Source of the DNA: Marisediminitalea alba
GTDB lineage: Bacteria; Pseudomonadota; Gammaproteobacteria; Enterobacterales; Alteromonadaceae
Length of the DNA stretch: 50,514 bases
Assembly: GCF_002993365.1 (NCBI RefSeq)
Contig: NZ_PVNP01000219.1
Span: forward strand, 1-50,514
Direction of reading: 5' to 3'
Both the position numbers and the translations under genes were made by a program. Shown piece after piece: positions 17,368-26,199 of this stretch (its first letter is position 1; each line of letters opens with the position of its first letter). Below the pieces are notes generated by a model, which saw only the letters and a program-made list of their open reading frames with translations, did no database searches and had not been told where the DNA came from.

Positions 17368-18651
17368 ATGGCAAAAATAGTGGTGTTAGGTGCAGGAACC
17401 GGCGGTATGCCAGCGGCGTATGAAGTAAAAGAGGCGTTAGGCGCTGGTCATGAAGTCATGGTGGTTAACGAACGGGAAGAGTTCAGGTTTGTCCCTTCCA
17501 ATCCCTGGGTTGCAGTGGGGTGGCGCGAAGCCGGTGCGGTGACGATGCCTATCGAAAAATACCTGGCCAAAAAGAAAATTGCGTTTAAATGCGCCCGGGT
17601 CGACAAAATTGATGCCGAAGCCAATCAGCTGGTCACCGGCGAAGGCGAAACAATTGACTATGATTACCTGATTATTGCTACCGGCCCGCGTTTAGCCTTT
17701 GACCAAATCGAAGGGGCGGGCCCCGGTGGATTCACACAATCTGTTTGTACACTGGATCATGCCGAACATTGCTATGCGGATTTTGAGAAGCTGGTGGCGA
17801 ACCCCGGTCCGGTAGTGGTGGGCTCGTTTCAGGGCGCCAGTTGTTTTGGGCCGGCTTACGAATATGCCTTTATTCTGGATAAGGCGCTGCGCGACGCCAA
17901 AATTCGTCACAAAGTGCCTATGACCTTTGTTACCAGTGAGCCCTACATCGGCCATTTAGGGCTGGGCGGCGTGGGTGACTCTAAATCAATGCTCGAATCA
18001 GAACTGCGCAACCGCAACATCAAATGGATCTGTAACGCACGGGTGGATAAGGTTGAAGACGGCATGATGCATGTGTCTGAGCTCAATCGAAAAGGCGAGG
18101 TGGAATTTACCTATGAGGAGCCTTTTAATCATTCGATGCTTATCCCGCCTTTTGGTGGCGTGCCGGCTGTGGCCAATGTGGAAGGGTTGTGTAACCCCAA
18201 AGGGTTTGTCATCACCGATGAATTCCAGCGTTCTCCTAAGTACCCTAATATTTTCTCGGGTGGCGTATGCGTGGCTATCCCACCGGTTGAGGCTACACCG
18301 GTACCCACCGGCACGCCGAAAACCGGCTACATGATTGAAACCATGATGACGGCCATTGCGCACAATATGAAATCCATCATTGTGGATGATAAACCGCCGT
18401 CAACAAAAGGCACCTGGCATGCAATTTGTTTGGCAGATATGGGCGACACCGGTGCCGCGTTTGTGGCTATGCCGCAAATTCCGCCGCGTAACGTTACCTG
18501 GTTTAAAAAGGGCAAATGGGTGCATCTGGCTAAGATTGCCTTCGAAAAATATTTCATGCGTAAGATGAAAACCGGTACCAGCGAACCTGTATACGAGAAA
18601 TACGTGTTGAAGGCACTGGGTATCGAAAGACTGGAGCAGGATGACAAATGA
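17368..18651 (+). CDS. sqr: sulfide:quinone oxidoreductase
   Basis: A 427-residue flavoprotein that oxidises sulfide to sulfane sulfur and passes electrons to quinone at the membrane. The FAD loop is VVLGAGTGGMPAAYE. The catalytic cysteines are recognised by context: QSVCTLDHAEH, FQGASCFGPAYE and GGVCVAIPPVEATPVPTG, the last two being strong SQR signatures. A C-terminal amphipathic tail (VHLAKIAFEKYFMRKM) fits monotopic membrane binding. The second ATG (17368) is preferred because AAAGAG at 17355-17360 is correctly spaced to it. It leads a three-gene operon with two heme proteins, overlapping the next by 4 bp, behind the sigma-54 promoter. Confidence 0.94.
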   Translation: MAKIVVLGAGTGGMPAAYEVKEALGAGHEVMVVNEREEFRFVPSNPWVAVGWREAGAVTMPIEKYLAKKKIAFKCARVDKIDAEANQLVTGEGETIDYDYLIIATGPRLAFDQIEGAGPGGFTQSVCTLDHAEHCYADFEKLVANPGPVVVGSFQGASCFGPAYEYAFILDKALRDAKIRHKVPMTFVTSEPYIGHLGLGGVGDSKSMLESELRNRNIKWICNARVDKVEDGMMHVSELNRKGEVEFTYEEPFNHSMLIPPFGGVPAVANVEGLCNPKGFVITDEFQRSPKYPNIFSGGVCVAIPPVEATPVPTGTPKTGYMIETMMTAIAHNMKSIIVDDKPPSTKGTWHAICLADMGDTGAAFVAMPQIPPRNVTWFKKGKWVHLAKIAFEKYFMRKMKTGTSEPVYEKYVLKALGIERLEQDDK

Positions 18652-19220
18652 TCAGACTCACTAAGAAAGTAGTGTTAATGGGATGCTTATTGCTCCCCCT
18701 GGCCGCTCAGGCCGGGCAACTGAGCGAAGCAGAGTTTAAAGCGCAGGCAAAACAAAAAGCCATGCAGCTGGGCAAGACTCTTAAGCAGAACCTGCAAAAA
18801 GCTGTTAAAGAAGGCGGTTTACCTAACGGTGTTGAGGTGTGTAAAGACATCGCACCGGCCATTGCGGCGGAGTTAAGCACCGATGGCTGGCTGGTAGGGC
18901 GAACGGCTTTAAAAGTACGTAACCCGCAAAATCGTGCAGACAGCTGGGAGAAATCATCGCTGATGGCCATGGTGAAAGGGTTGGAAGAGGGTTTAGAGCC
19001 CGGCGCGTTAGTGCAGGTGCACGTTGATGACACAGCCGGGGAATATCGGTTTATGGCCCCTATTATGACCGACGGGCTGTGCCTGAACTGTCACGGTGCT
19101 GCGCTTGCTCCGGCAGTAAAAGAGGCGATAAAGCAGCGGTATCCGGAGGATCAGGCTACGGGATTTGCCGCCGGAGATTTGCGTGGTGCCTTTACGGTGC
19201 GGTATCAGCAAGATGACTAA
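18648..19220 (+). CDS. periplasmic c-type heme protein, Tll0287-like (DUF3365) domain
   Basis: A 190-residue exported protein. It has a signal peptide (start MIRLTKKVVLMGCLLLPLAA, cleavage near AAQAG) and one c-heme motif, LCLNCHG, late in the chain, followed by AVKEAIKQRYPEDQATGFAAGD and GAFTVRY, the pattern of DUF3365/Tll0287-like heme proteins. These are PAS-like folds often used as redox or gas sensors, but this one lacks an output domain. The ATG overlaps the sqr stop. A role as electron acceptor or redox partner in sulfide oxidation is inference from the operon. Confidence 0.8.
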   Translation: MIRLTKKVVLMGCLLLPLAAQAGQLSEAEFKAQAKQKAMQLGKTLKQNLQKAVKEGGLPNGVEVCKDIAPAIAAELSTDGWLVGRTALKVRNPQNRADSWEKSSLMAMVKGLEEGLEPGALVQVHVDDTAGEYRFMAPIMTDGLCLNCHGAALAPAVKEAIKQRYPEDQATGFAAGDLRGAFTVRYQQDD

Positions 19221-19632
19221 CCCGGGCCGCTTCATCCTAACATTCGCGTTGCTGACAGTATTGCTCAGCAACCCGGTTTACGCCGCAGAGGAGCGCATGG
19301 TGATTGAGCTACCGTCGCAAGACAAAACCTTTGTACTGGGTCACATGCGCGGTATGTTAGAAGCGCTGACTGATACCCAGCAGTTGTTGTTAGATGGTGA
19401 CCGGGAAGCACTCAAAGCCCGGATCACCCAACTGCAGTCCCGGGAACAGGATGAGCGCCCACAAGGGATGGGAAAGCGGCTACCCACCGCTTTTCGTGTG
19501 ATGGCGCAAAGCATGCGACCGCACTGGCAAGCCATCGGGGACCCTGAGACGCCGGAAACAGACGTCCGTCGGCATGTGGTGGATTTGATGCGAGTGTGCA
19601 ATGCATGTCATCAGACTTTCGCTATCCGCTAA
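19213..19632 (+). CDS. cytochrome c'-like monoheme protein (C-terminal CXXCH)
   Basis: A 139-residue predicted periplasmic protein. The start at 19213 (MTNPGRFILTFALLTVLLSN) overlaps the previous gene by 8 bp and gives a signal peptide ending near VYAAEE. The rest is largely helical with a single heme site at the extreme C-terminus (MRVCNACHQTFAIR), the layout of class II cytochromes c / cytochrome c'. Such proteins are four-helix bundles that bind gas ligands or transfer electrons. It is the last gene of the sqr operon, followed by a probable terminator at 19699. The precise partner is unknown. Confidence 0.75.
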   Translation: MTNPGRFILTFALLTVLLSNPVYAAEERMVIELPSQDKTFVLGHMRGMLEALTDTQQLLLDGDREALKARITQLQSREQDERPQGMGKRLPTAFRVMAQSMRPHWQAIGDPETPETDVRRHVVDLMRVCNACHQTFAIR

Positions 19633-19698
19633 TCACCGGTAAGTCTTTTGCCTTTTTAATTGATGGGCGTATAGTGATTAGCCATTAATCCGCTGGTT

Positions 19699-19733
19699 CC
19701 GCTTTAAATGTTGGGCACACATAAGCGGTTTTT
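19699..19733 (+). terminator. possible terminator of the sqr operon
   Basis: CCGCTT (19699-19704) pairs with AAGCGG (19723-19728), with an inner ATGT/ACAT stem, followed by TTTTT. It has a bulge and a long loop, so strength is uncertain. The rest of 19633-20215 contains no convincing gene; it holds the cyd operator and promoter listed separately. Confidence 0.5.
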
Positions 19734-19963
19734 GTGATGCCCTTGTTATGTGAGGCCGGAACTTTCAACCATGGCATGAAAGATGGACTTTACTGCGATG
19801 GAGGGCACGCGCCTCCAATACCTCCGTTCTTCCCGACTCCTGAGATCACCCCCTAAAGTTGTAACAAATCGCTCCCTGAGCGTTATTAATCGCGGCGCAG
19901 AATTGTTGTTTACTTTCTGTTCAGCCCTGCCCGTAATAGGAAATGCCAATTCTGACGCGCAAT

Positions 19964-19977
19964 TGTCAAATCTGACA
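19964..19977. promoter_or_regulatory. predicted FisR operator upstream of cydABX
   Basis: TGTCAAATCTGACA differs from the sqr operator by one base and lies about 103 bp upstream of the -24 GG of the cyd promoter, a spacing close to that at sqr. Function is inferred. Confidence 0.58.
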
Positions 19978-20072
19978 TTTACGTAACGGATTGCATATTT
20001 AATTTCCAGTCTGGCACCGCTAACAATAGAAATATTCTTTAAAAATCATAAATTTATTTGCCTTTGCCTGAT

Positions 20073-20088
20073 TGGCGCAAGTTATGCA
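20073..20088 (+). promoter_or_regulatory. candidate sigma-54 promoter of the cyd operon
   Basis: TGGCGCAAGTTATGCA keeps the invariant GG and GC separated by 10 bp, with one deviation in each hexamer. It lies 127 bp before cydA. An alternative TGGCAC at about 20013 lacks a GC at the right distance. Confidence 0.5.
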
Positions 20089-20215
20089 GTGTGGTGATTA
20101 TAAGGGCCGGTAGGTCTGTTTAATCGTGACGGATTCAGACCCTTAGCAAGGTTATCTCTGATCAGGCTAATGGTCATACACAGTTTATAAATTAGAAACA
20201 TCAAAGGAGAGTCCC

Positions 20216-21790
20216 ATGAGCGATACGTTGATAGAACTATCGCGGTTACAATTTGCTTTAACAGCAATGTTCCACTTTATCTTTGTCCCGCTGACCCTTG
20301 GTCTGACGTTCCTGTTGGCCATTATGGAGTCGGTATATGTGATGACCGGTAAAGAAATCTACAAACAAATGACCCAGTTCTGGGGCAAGTTGTTTGGGAT
20401 TAACTTTGCCATTGGCGTTGCAACCGGATTAACGATGGAGTTCCAGTTTGGTATGAACTGGTCTTACTATTCTCACTACGTGGGCGACATTTTTGGCGCT
20501 CCGTTGGCCATTGAAGGGTTAATGGCATTCTTTTTAGAATCTACCTTCGTGGGGCTGTTCTTCTTCGGCTGGGACAAGATGTCCAAAGTGAAGCACTTAA
20601 TGGCAACCTGGCTTGTGGCCATTGGCTCAAACTTCTCTGCGCTGTGGATTTTGATTGCCAACGGCTGGATGCAGTTTCCGGTGGGGGCAAGCTTCAACAC
20701 CGATTCTATGCGCATGGAAATGACCAGCTTCAGCGAAGTGATTTTTAACCCGGTAGCCCAGGTTAAATTTGTCCATACTGTCTCTGCAGGCTATGTCACC
20801 GGTGCCATCTTTGTACTGGCTATCTCCAGTTACTATCTGCTCAAGCATAAACATATTGCCTTTGCCCGTCGCTCTTTTGCGATTGCGGCCAGCTTTGGCT
20901 TAGCGGCTACCCTGTCGGTAATTGTGTTAGGTGACGAAAGCGGTTACGAGCTCGGCGATGTGCAAAAAGTGAAACTGGCGGCTGTGGAAGCCGAGTACGA
21001 AACTCATCCGGCGCCGGCGGCTTTTACCTTGTTCGGTATTCCTAATGACGAAGAAGAAAAAATGGACTTCGCTATTCAGATCCCGTGGGCCATGGGGATT
21101 ATTGCTACCCGTTCACTGGATGAAGAAGTGATGGGGATCAAAGACCTCAAAGAGATTCACCGGGTGCGAATTTTGTCTGGCGTACAGGCACAGAAACAGC
21201 TGGAAAAAGTGAAAGACGGCACAGCAACGCCTGCAGAGCTCGAGATGTTTGAGCGCAATAAAGACGACTTAGGTTATGCGCTGCTGCTGGAACCTTTCAC
21301 TGACGACATTACTCAGCCTACACCAGAAGCGCTGGAAAAAGCGGTGGATTACAGTATCCCACCGGTAGCGCCATTGTTTTACTCTTTCCGCCTGATGGTT
21401 GTTGCGGGCTTTTTGATGCTGGCGCTGTTTATCGCGGCATTCTATTACAGCACTAAGCACCGTATTACCCAGCCTCGCTGGTTGCTGAAAGCGGCGGTAT
21501 GGTCGCTGCCACTGCCGTGGATTGCCTGTGAAGCTGGCTGGTTTGTGGCCGAGTATGGCCGTCAGCCCTGGTCTATCGCCGAAGTGTTACCAGTTCACAC
21601 TGCGGTGTCTAACCTGTCTGTGTCAGACGTAGTGACTACGCTGGTGGCTTACACCCTGTTCTACGCAACCATGTTTGTGATTGGTTTCTATCTGATGAAG
21701 AAATACGCCAAGAAAGGGCCGGTTCCGCCGGAAGATGACAAAAAACTGGATGATGCTATTGGCCTGGGTACTCAAGGAGCAAACGCATGA
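20216..21790 (+). CDS. cydA: cytochrome bd quinol oxidase subunit I CydA
   Basis: A 524-residue integral membrane subunit of the bd-type quinol oxidase. The likely heme b595 ligand is His20 in AMFHFIFVPLTLG; the quinol-site loop and the hallmark GRQPW motif (AEYGRQPWSIAEVLP) are present. The length matches the long Q-loop type (E. coli 522). The start follows a strong AAAGGAGAG site. It is the first gene of cydA-cydB-cydX-cydD-cydC and is preceded by a predicted FisR operator and sigma-54 promoter. Cytochrome bd resists sulfide, cyanide and NO inhibition, which fits its place in a sulfide island. Confidence 0.97.
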   Translation: MSDTLIELSRLQFALTAMFHFIFVPLTLGLTFLLAIMESVYVMTGKEIYKQMTQFWGKLFGINFAIGVATGLTMEFQFGMNWSYYSHYVGDIFGAPLAIEGLMAFFLESTFVGLFFFGWDKMSKVKHLMATWLVAIGSNFSALWILIANGWMQFPVGASFNTDSMRMEMTSFSEVIFNPVAQVKFVHTVSAGYVTGAIFVLAISSYYLLKHKHIAFARRSFAIAASFGLAATLSVIVLGDESGYELGDVQKVKLAAVEAEYETHPAPAAFTLFGIPNDEEEKMDFAIQIPWAMGIIATRSLDEEVMGIKDLKEIHRVRILSGVQAQKQLEKVKDGTATPAELEMFERNKDDLGYALLLEPFTDDITQPTPEALEKAVDYSIPPVAPLFYSFRLMVVAGFLMLALFIAAFYYSTKHRITQPRWLLKAAVWSLPLPWIACEAGWFVAEYGRQPWSIAEVLPVHTAVSNLSVSDVVTTLVAYTLFYATMFVIGFYLMKKYAKKGPVPPEDDKKLDDAIGLGTQGANA

Positions 21791-22923
21791 TTGATTATGA
21801 AGTACTACGAGTAATTTGGTGGGTGCTGGTTGGCGTACTGCTGATTGGCTTTGCCATCACCGATGGATTTGATTTGGGGGTTGGCGCACTGCTCACCCTG
21901 ATTGGTAAAACCGACGACGAGCGCCGGGTGATGATTAACACGGTGGGTCCGCACTGGGACGGAAATCAGGTGTGGTTTATCACTGCCGGTGGCGCTATTT
22001 TTGCAGCCTGGCCGATGATTTATGCTACTGCCTTCTCGGGCTTCTATCTGGCGCTGGCGCTGGTGTTGATTGCCTTATGGATGCGTCCGCTGGGCTTTGA
22101 TTTTCGCAGTAAGTTAGAAGATAAGCGCTGGCGCACCAGCTGGGACTGGGCACTGTTCACTTCTGGCTTTGTGCCTGCGCTAATCTTTGGCGTGGCCTTT
22201 GGTAACCTGTTGCTGGGCGTTCCCTTTGAGCTGGATGGCAATTTAAAAGCTACCTATACCGGCTCGTTCTTTGGCCTGCTTACGCCATTTGCGTTGGTAG
22301 CGGGTTTGGTTTCCGTAGCAATGATCCTCAATCACGGTGCTACCTGGCTGCAAATGAAGACCGACAGCTTTATTGAGGTAAGGGCGCGCGCCGTGTCAGT
22401 TGTTCTGTCACTGGCAACTGTGGTGCTGTTTATTCTGGCTGGCCTGTGGGTTGCGTTTGGATTAGATGGCTTTGTGGTCACTTCAGCCGTGGATACACTG
22501 GCTACTTCTAACCCGCTCAAGAAAGAAGTCGCCGTTGAGGCCGGTGCCTGGATGGCTAACTACAGCAAATACCCCTGGATGGTAGTGGCGCCTCTGTTAG
22601 GTATTGGGGCGGGCCTGGCTTGCGCTTTCTTCTCCAAAGCAGGCCGCGGTGGCTGGGCGTTTGTGAGTAGCGCGCTGATGATGACAGGTATTATTCTGAC
22701 AGCGGGCTTCTCAATGTTCCCATTCCTGATGCCAAGCACCACCATGCCGGTGGCAAGCTTAACCGTGTGGGATGCAACATCCAGTGAAATGACCCTGAAA
22801 ATTATGTTTGGTGTTGCCTGTGTGTTTGTGCCAATTGTTTTAAGCTACACCGCTTACGGCTTCTACGTGATGCGCGGTCGCATTAAAAACAGCGACTTAG
22901 ACTCATCTCACGCGATTTACTAA
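21787..22923 (+). CDS. cydB: cytochrome bd quinol oxidase subunit II CydB
   Basis: A 378-residue membrane subunit, nearly the same length as E. coli CydB. It begins MIDYEVLRVIWWVLVGVLLI and continues with AITDGFDLGVGALL and GPHWDGNQVWFITAGGA, strong CydB signatures. It pairs with CydA. The start overlaps the cydA stop (ATGA). The final codons are followed after 12 bases by cydX. Confidence 0.97.
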   Translation: MIDYEVLRVIWWVLVGVLLIGFAITDGFDLGVGALLTLIGKTDDERRVMINTVGPHWDGNQVWFITAGGAIFAAWPMIYATAFSGFYLALALVLIALWMRPLGFDFRSKLEDKRWRTSWDWALFTSGFVPALIFGVAFGNLLLGVPFELDGNLKATYTGSFFGLLTPFALVAGLVSVAMILNHGATWLQMKTDSFIEVRARAVSVVLSLATVVLFILAGLWVAFGLDGFVVTSAVDTLATSNPLKKEVAVEAGAWMANYSKYPWMVVAPLLGIGAGLACAFFSKAGRGGWAFVSSALMMTGIILTAGFSMFPFLMPSTTMPVASLTVWDATSSEMTLKIMFGVACVFVPIVLSYTAYGFYVMRGRIKNSDLDSSHAIY

Positions 22924-22935
22924 GGAGAACAGAAC

Positions 22936-23055
22936 ATGTGGTATTTTACCTGGATATTAGGCGTTTTACTGGCTTGTTCATTTGGCATTATTAACGCCAT
23001 GTGGTTAGAATCGACTGAGAACTTGGATCGCCCTGAAGACCCAGAAGATCAGTAG
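22936..23055 (+). CDS. cydX: cytochrome bd accessory small subunit CydX
   Basis: A 39-residue single-helix membrane protein beginning MWYFTWILGVLLACSFGIIN, followed by AMWLE and an acidic tail. This is the typical CydX sequence, which stabilises the bd oxidase hemes. A TAAGGAG ribosome site lies at the cydB stop. Its TAG stop shares its G with the GTG start of cydD. Confidence 0.95.
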   Translation: MWYFTWILGVLLACSFGIINAMWLESTENLDRPEDPEDQ

Positions 23056-24686
23056 TGAAAGATAGCCAGTCCCTCCCGCGGTGGTTTAACGCCACCGTCA
23101 TCAAGCAGGGTGTTGCATCGCGCAGCACCTTGTTTTTATTAGTGGCCATAAAAACCACCCGGCTGTTGTGTTTAATTGCCGGCTACTGGCTTTTTGCCGC
23201 GATGATGCACGACTGGGTGGTGCTGGCTCAGCAGCCGGATATGAGTGACTGGCTGGGCCTGACGGCTGCGTTATTACTGGCTTGGCTACTGCAGGGTGAT
23301 GCCTATCGGCGCACCTTGCAGGCGAAATCTGATTTACTTAGTGGCCTTGAAAAGCGCTTTGCTGAGCGTTTGGTAGCAGAGCAAACCTCGTTAGTCAGCA
23401 CCCATTCGGCTTACTTCTGGCAATCGGTATGGACCCGCCACATCAGCGCGTTGGTTCACTGGCGCTACGACTATCAGGTGCAACAATATGTGGCGGTGCT
23501 TACACCCTTTTTCGCGCTGCTGTTTATTTTGGTGGTTAACCCGGTGGTGGGTGGCAGCCTGCTAATCACATTACCGCTTATTCCGCTGTTTATGATTTTG
23601 GTAGGCAAGGGTGCGGCGGCGCTTCAGCGGAAACATTTCGTTGCCCTTACCCGGCTGGGCAGTCTGTTTGTTGATCGCCTCACGGCACTTGGGTTACTGG
23701 CCAGTTTTCGCACCCATCAGATTGAACAAAAGATATTAAAACAAGCCAGTGACGATCTGAATGAACGCACCATGAAGGTGGTTGGTGTGGCGTTTTTATC
23801 CAATACCGTGCTGGATTTCTTTTCGACCATCGCCGTTGCATTAATTGCAGTGTTTATTGGCTTTAGTTTATTAGGCGAATTCTCGTTAGGCCCCGAGCTT
23901 ACGCTGCATTCTGGCTTATGGCTGTTACTTACCGCACCCTTACTGTTTTCAGAACTTAAGGCGCTGGGGCAGTTTTATCACCAGAAGGCCGAAGCTGAAG
24001 CCGCGCGCGATGCGGCTGGTGAATGGCTTGCGGCGCTGGAAGCCGGGCAATTGAATGAACCGGCCAACGAACTCACCGAGCCGCAGCAGTTTAGCTTACA
24101 ACTTGCAGATAACCTGCTCGCGAGCCAGTCATTAACGTTGCTGCCTGGAGACTGGGTAGCCATAACCGGTCCGTCTGGCAGCGGTAAAACCTTGTTACTG
24201 GAAGCCCTTGCCGGCCAGCGGACGGGGAATTATCGTTTGCCTTGTCGGGTGGCCATGCTCACTCAGCATCCGGTATTGTTACCCGCCACACTGCGTGAAA
24301 ATCTTAATTATCAGCGCACTTTTACCACCGCCAGACTGGAACAGGCGCTAAGTGAAGTAGAGCTTAAGGCATGGCTGGATTCGCTGCCGGCCGGGCTAGA
24401 TACGCCTTTGGCTGAAGTGCCTGCTATCTCTGGTGGGCAGGCGCAGCGTCTGGCACTGGCACGCTTGTTATTGTCTGACGCGCCGGTATGGCTGCTCGAT
24501 GAGCCCACTGCGCATCTACCAGAGGCGCAGCATCACAGCCTCAGCAAGCTTATTCATACCCTGGGGCAGGGGCGAACTGTACTATGTGTTTCCCATAAGG
24601 CGCTGCCGGATGACTGGTTTAACCGTACCTGGCAGGTAGAAAACCGCAGGGTGCAGCAAACGGCTGGTGGGGAGGCAGTATCGTGA
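23055..24686 (+). CDS. cydD: heterodimeric ABC transporter subunit CydD
   Basis: A 543-residue ABC half-transporter with an N-terminal six-helix membrane domain and a C-terminal ATPase (Walker A GPSGSGKTLLLEAL, signature ISGGQAQRLALARL, Walker B VWLLDEPTAH). With CydC it exports cysteine and glutathione and is needed for assembly of cytochrome bd. It starts with GTG, directly coupled to cydX. It is slightly shorter than the E. coli protein (588). Location after cydABX and before its partner decides the assignment. Confidence 0.93.
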   Translation: MKDSQSLPRWFNATVIKQGVASRSTLFLLVAIKTTRLLCLIAGYWLFAAMMHDWVVLAQQPDMSDWLGLTAALLLAWLLQGDAYRRTLQAKSDLLSGLEKRFAERLVAEQTSLVSTHSAYFWQSVWTRHISALVHWRYDYQVQQYVAVLTPFFALLFILVVNPVVGGSLLITLPLIPLFMILVGKGAAALQRKHFVALTRLGSLFVDRLTALGLLASFRTHQIEQKILKQASDDLNERTMKVVGVAFLSNTVLDFFSTIAVALIAVFIGFSLLGEFSLGPELTLHSGLWLLLTAPLLFSELKALGQFYHQKAEAEAARDAAGEWLAALEAGQLNEPANELTEPQQFSLQLADNLLASQSLTLLPGDWVAITGPSGSGKTLLLEALAGQRTGNYRLPCRVAMLTQHPVLLPATLRENLNYQRTFTTARLEQALSEVELKAWLDSLPAGLDTPLAEVPAISGGQAQRLALARLLLSDAPVWLLDEPTAHLPEAQHHSLSKLIHTLGQGRTVLCVSHKALPDDWFNRTWQVENRRVQQTAGGEAVS

Positions 24687-26194
24687 AAGCCTTCATTACC
24701 GTATTACTGGCAGTGCTGCACGGCGGTGCCGGGCTGGCCATTTTAATTGTGTCATCGTGGTTTATTGCCGCCTGCGCTGTAGCTCCGGTGAATTTTAACT
24801 ACATGCTGCCAGCGGTAGTGATCAGAGCGCTGGCGCTAATACGCATTGGTAGTGGCTATGCCCACATGTGGGTAGGCCACAAGCATTTATTGCAACTCAC
24901 CTCGCTGCTACGCGTGCAATTATTTGAACGGCTGTTTGCTGCGCAGATCCGCCAGCGCAGTGAAGAAGTTGAAGCGCTGGCCAGTCATACCGAGGCCATC
25001 GCTGCGGTGTGGGTCGGCTGGGTTTCTCAGCAGGCTTCTGCGGTCCTTATGCTGGTGGTGAGCGCAGTAACATTGCTGGTGCTGGATATCCCTTTTGCCG
25101 GTTGGACAATCGCGCTTGGCGTTATCTGGCTGGTGATCATGGCGGCGCTATGTATGCAAGGGCTCACTTTAGTTAAAATTCAGGTGCTTCAGGAGCATGA
25201 ATTCAGAGAACAATCCGATGTGGTGCTCGGGAGTGTGGCCATCTGGCATTTAAAAACTGTGCAAGAGCAGTTAGCGCAGTTACCCTCTGCACAAACCCTG
25301 TGGGAAACGGAAACCAGTCAGCAACGGCTTACTTTGCAGAGTCTGTGGGTATTTCAGGGGCTTGCCTGGGCGCTGATGCTGGTGATTATTTATCTGGCTA
25401 TCCATACTCAGCTTGAAGGGGAAGGCGGTAACCCGCTGTTGCTGGTGGTGCCCATGCTGTTGCTCAGCGCCGGTGACTGGCTGGGCCGCTCCTTTAATGG
25501 TCAGCCTGCGCTAAACCGGTATGTGCAGGGCAAACAGGCACTTAAAACACTACCAGTAGACCCCCTGCAACTGACAGACGCCGTACCATTGTCCAGCACG
25601 CTCACTCTTACAGGCTTTGGTTCAGTGAACCTACCCGAGCAAAAAGTGACAGCGGAATTTGATGCCAGCGGTCTTTATCTGGTTGGCGGCCCAAGCGGCG
25701 CAGGTAAATCCCAGTTACTGCAGGCGGTCAGCGGGTTGGTAGCCTGCCATGGGCAACGCCTTTGCGATGGTAATGCACCGGGGGACGGCCTGATTGAAGG
25801 CTGGCTTTATCTGGAGCAGCAACCGGTGATCCTCGCCGCCACGCTCAGGCATAACCTGACTCTGGGGCGGGACTTTTCGGCTACGCAACTTAATGACGTA
25901 CTGAGCAAAGTTGGCCTGGCTCAGCTTAACGACCCGGGCGAGTGGCTCGGCCCGGGCGGCCGCGTATTATCAGGCGGCGAGCGCAAGCGCTTAGGCATAG
26001 CACGAGCAATGCTTATCCAGTCACCGGTGTGGCTGCTGGATGAACCCTTTGAGGGGCTCGATGGAGCAGCGGTCAGCCAACTGGTTGCCTTGTTACAACA
26101 GAAAGCCGCAACGCGTCTTATCATCATTGCCAGCCACGTGTATCCGGCTGAACTGCAATGCAAAGACACGCTGATACTAAATCCGCCCAGTTAA
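24683..26194 (+). CDS. cydC: heterodimeric ABC transporter subunit CydC
   Basis: A 503-residue partner of CydD: membrane domain from residue 1 to about 290, then ATPase with Walker A GGPSGAGKSQLLQAV, signature LSGGERKRLGIARAM and Walker B VWLLDEPFEGLD. It is shorter than E. coli CydC (573), mainly in the ATPase and linker. The start overlaps the cydD stop by 4 bp. The gene is the end of the cyd operon and converges on the YkgJ-like gene with a 5-bp gap. Confidence 0.92.
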   Translation: MKAFITVLLAVLHGGAGLAILIVSSWFIAACAVAPVNFNYMLPAVVIRALALIRIGSGYAHMWVGHKHLLQLTSLLRVQLFERLFAAQIRQRSEEVEALASHTEAIAAVWVGWVSQQASAVLMLVVSAVTLLVLDIPFAGWTIALGVIWLVIMAALCMQGLTLVKIQVLQEHEFREQSDVVLGSVAIWHLKTVQEQLAQLPSAQTLWETETSQQRLTLQSLWVFQGLAWALMLVIIYLAIHTQLEGEGGNPLLLVVPMLLLSAGDWLGRSFNGQPALNRYVQGKQALKTLPVDPLQLTDAVPLSSTLTLTGFGSVNLPEQKVTAEFDASGLYLVGGPSGAGKSQLLQAVSGLVACHGQRLCDGNAPGDGLIEGWLYLEQQPVILAATLRHNLTLGRDFSATQLNDVLSKVGLAQLNDPGEWLGPGGRVLSGGERKRLGIARAMLIQSPVWLLDEPFEGLDGAAVSQLVALLQQKAATRLIIIASHVYPAELQCKDTLILNPPS

Positions 26195-26199
26195 TATTT

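Noticed and set aside
19746..19986. Two overlapping 67-residue frames in the cyd leader
   Set aside because: No ribosome site or recognisable composition; the plus-strand frame runs through the operator.
20013..20028. TGGCACCGCTAACAAT as an alternative sigma-54 promoter for cydA
   Set aside because: The -24 part is perfect but there is no GC at the required 10-bp distance; the site at 20073 is better.
20158..20171. CTGATCAGGCTAAT upstream of cydA, identical to 14 bases of the TPP riboswitch core at 4447-4460
   Set aside because: None of the other conserved TPP elements (CTGAGA, TGCGAAGGGA, P1 helix) is near, and cydA has no link to thiamine; most likely chance.
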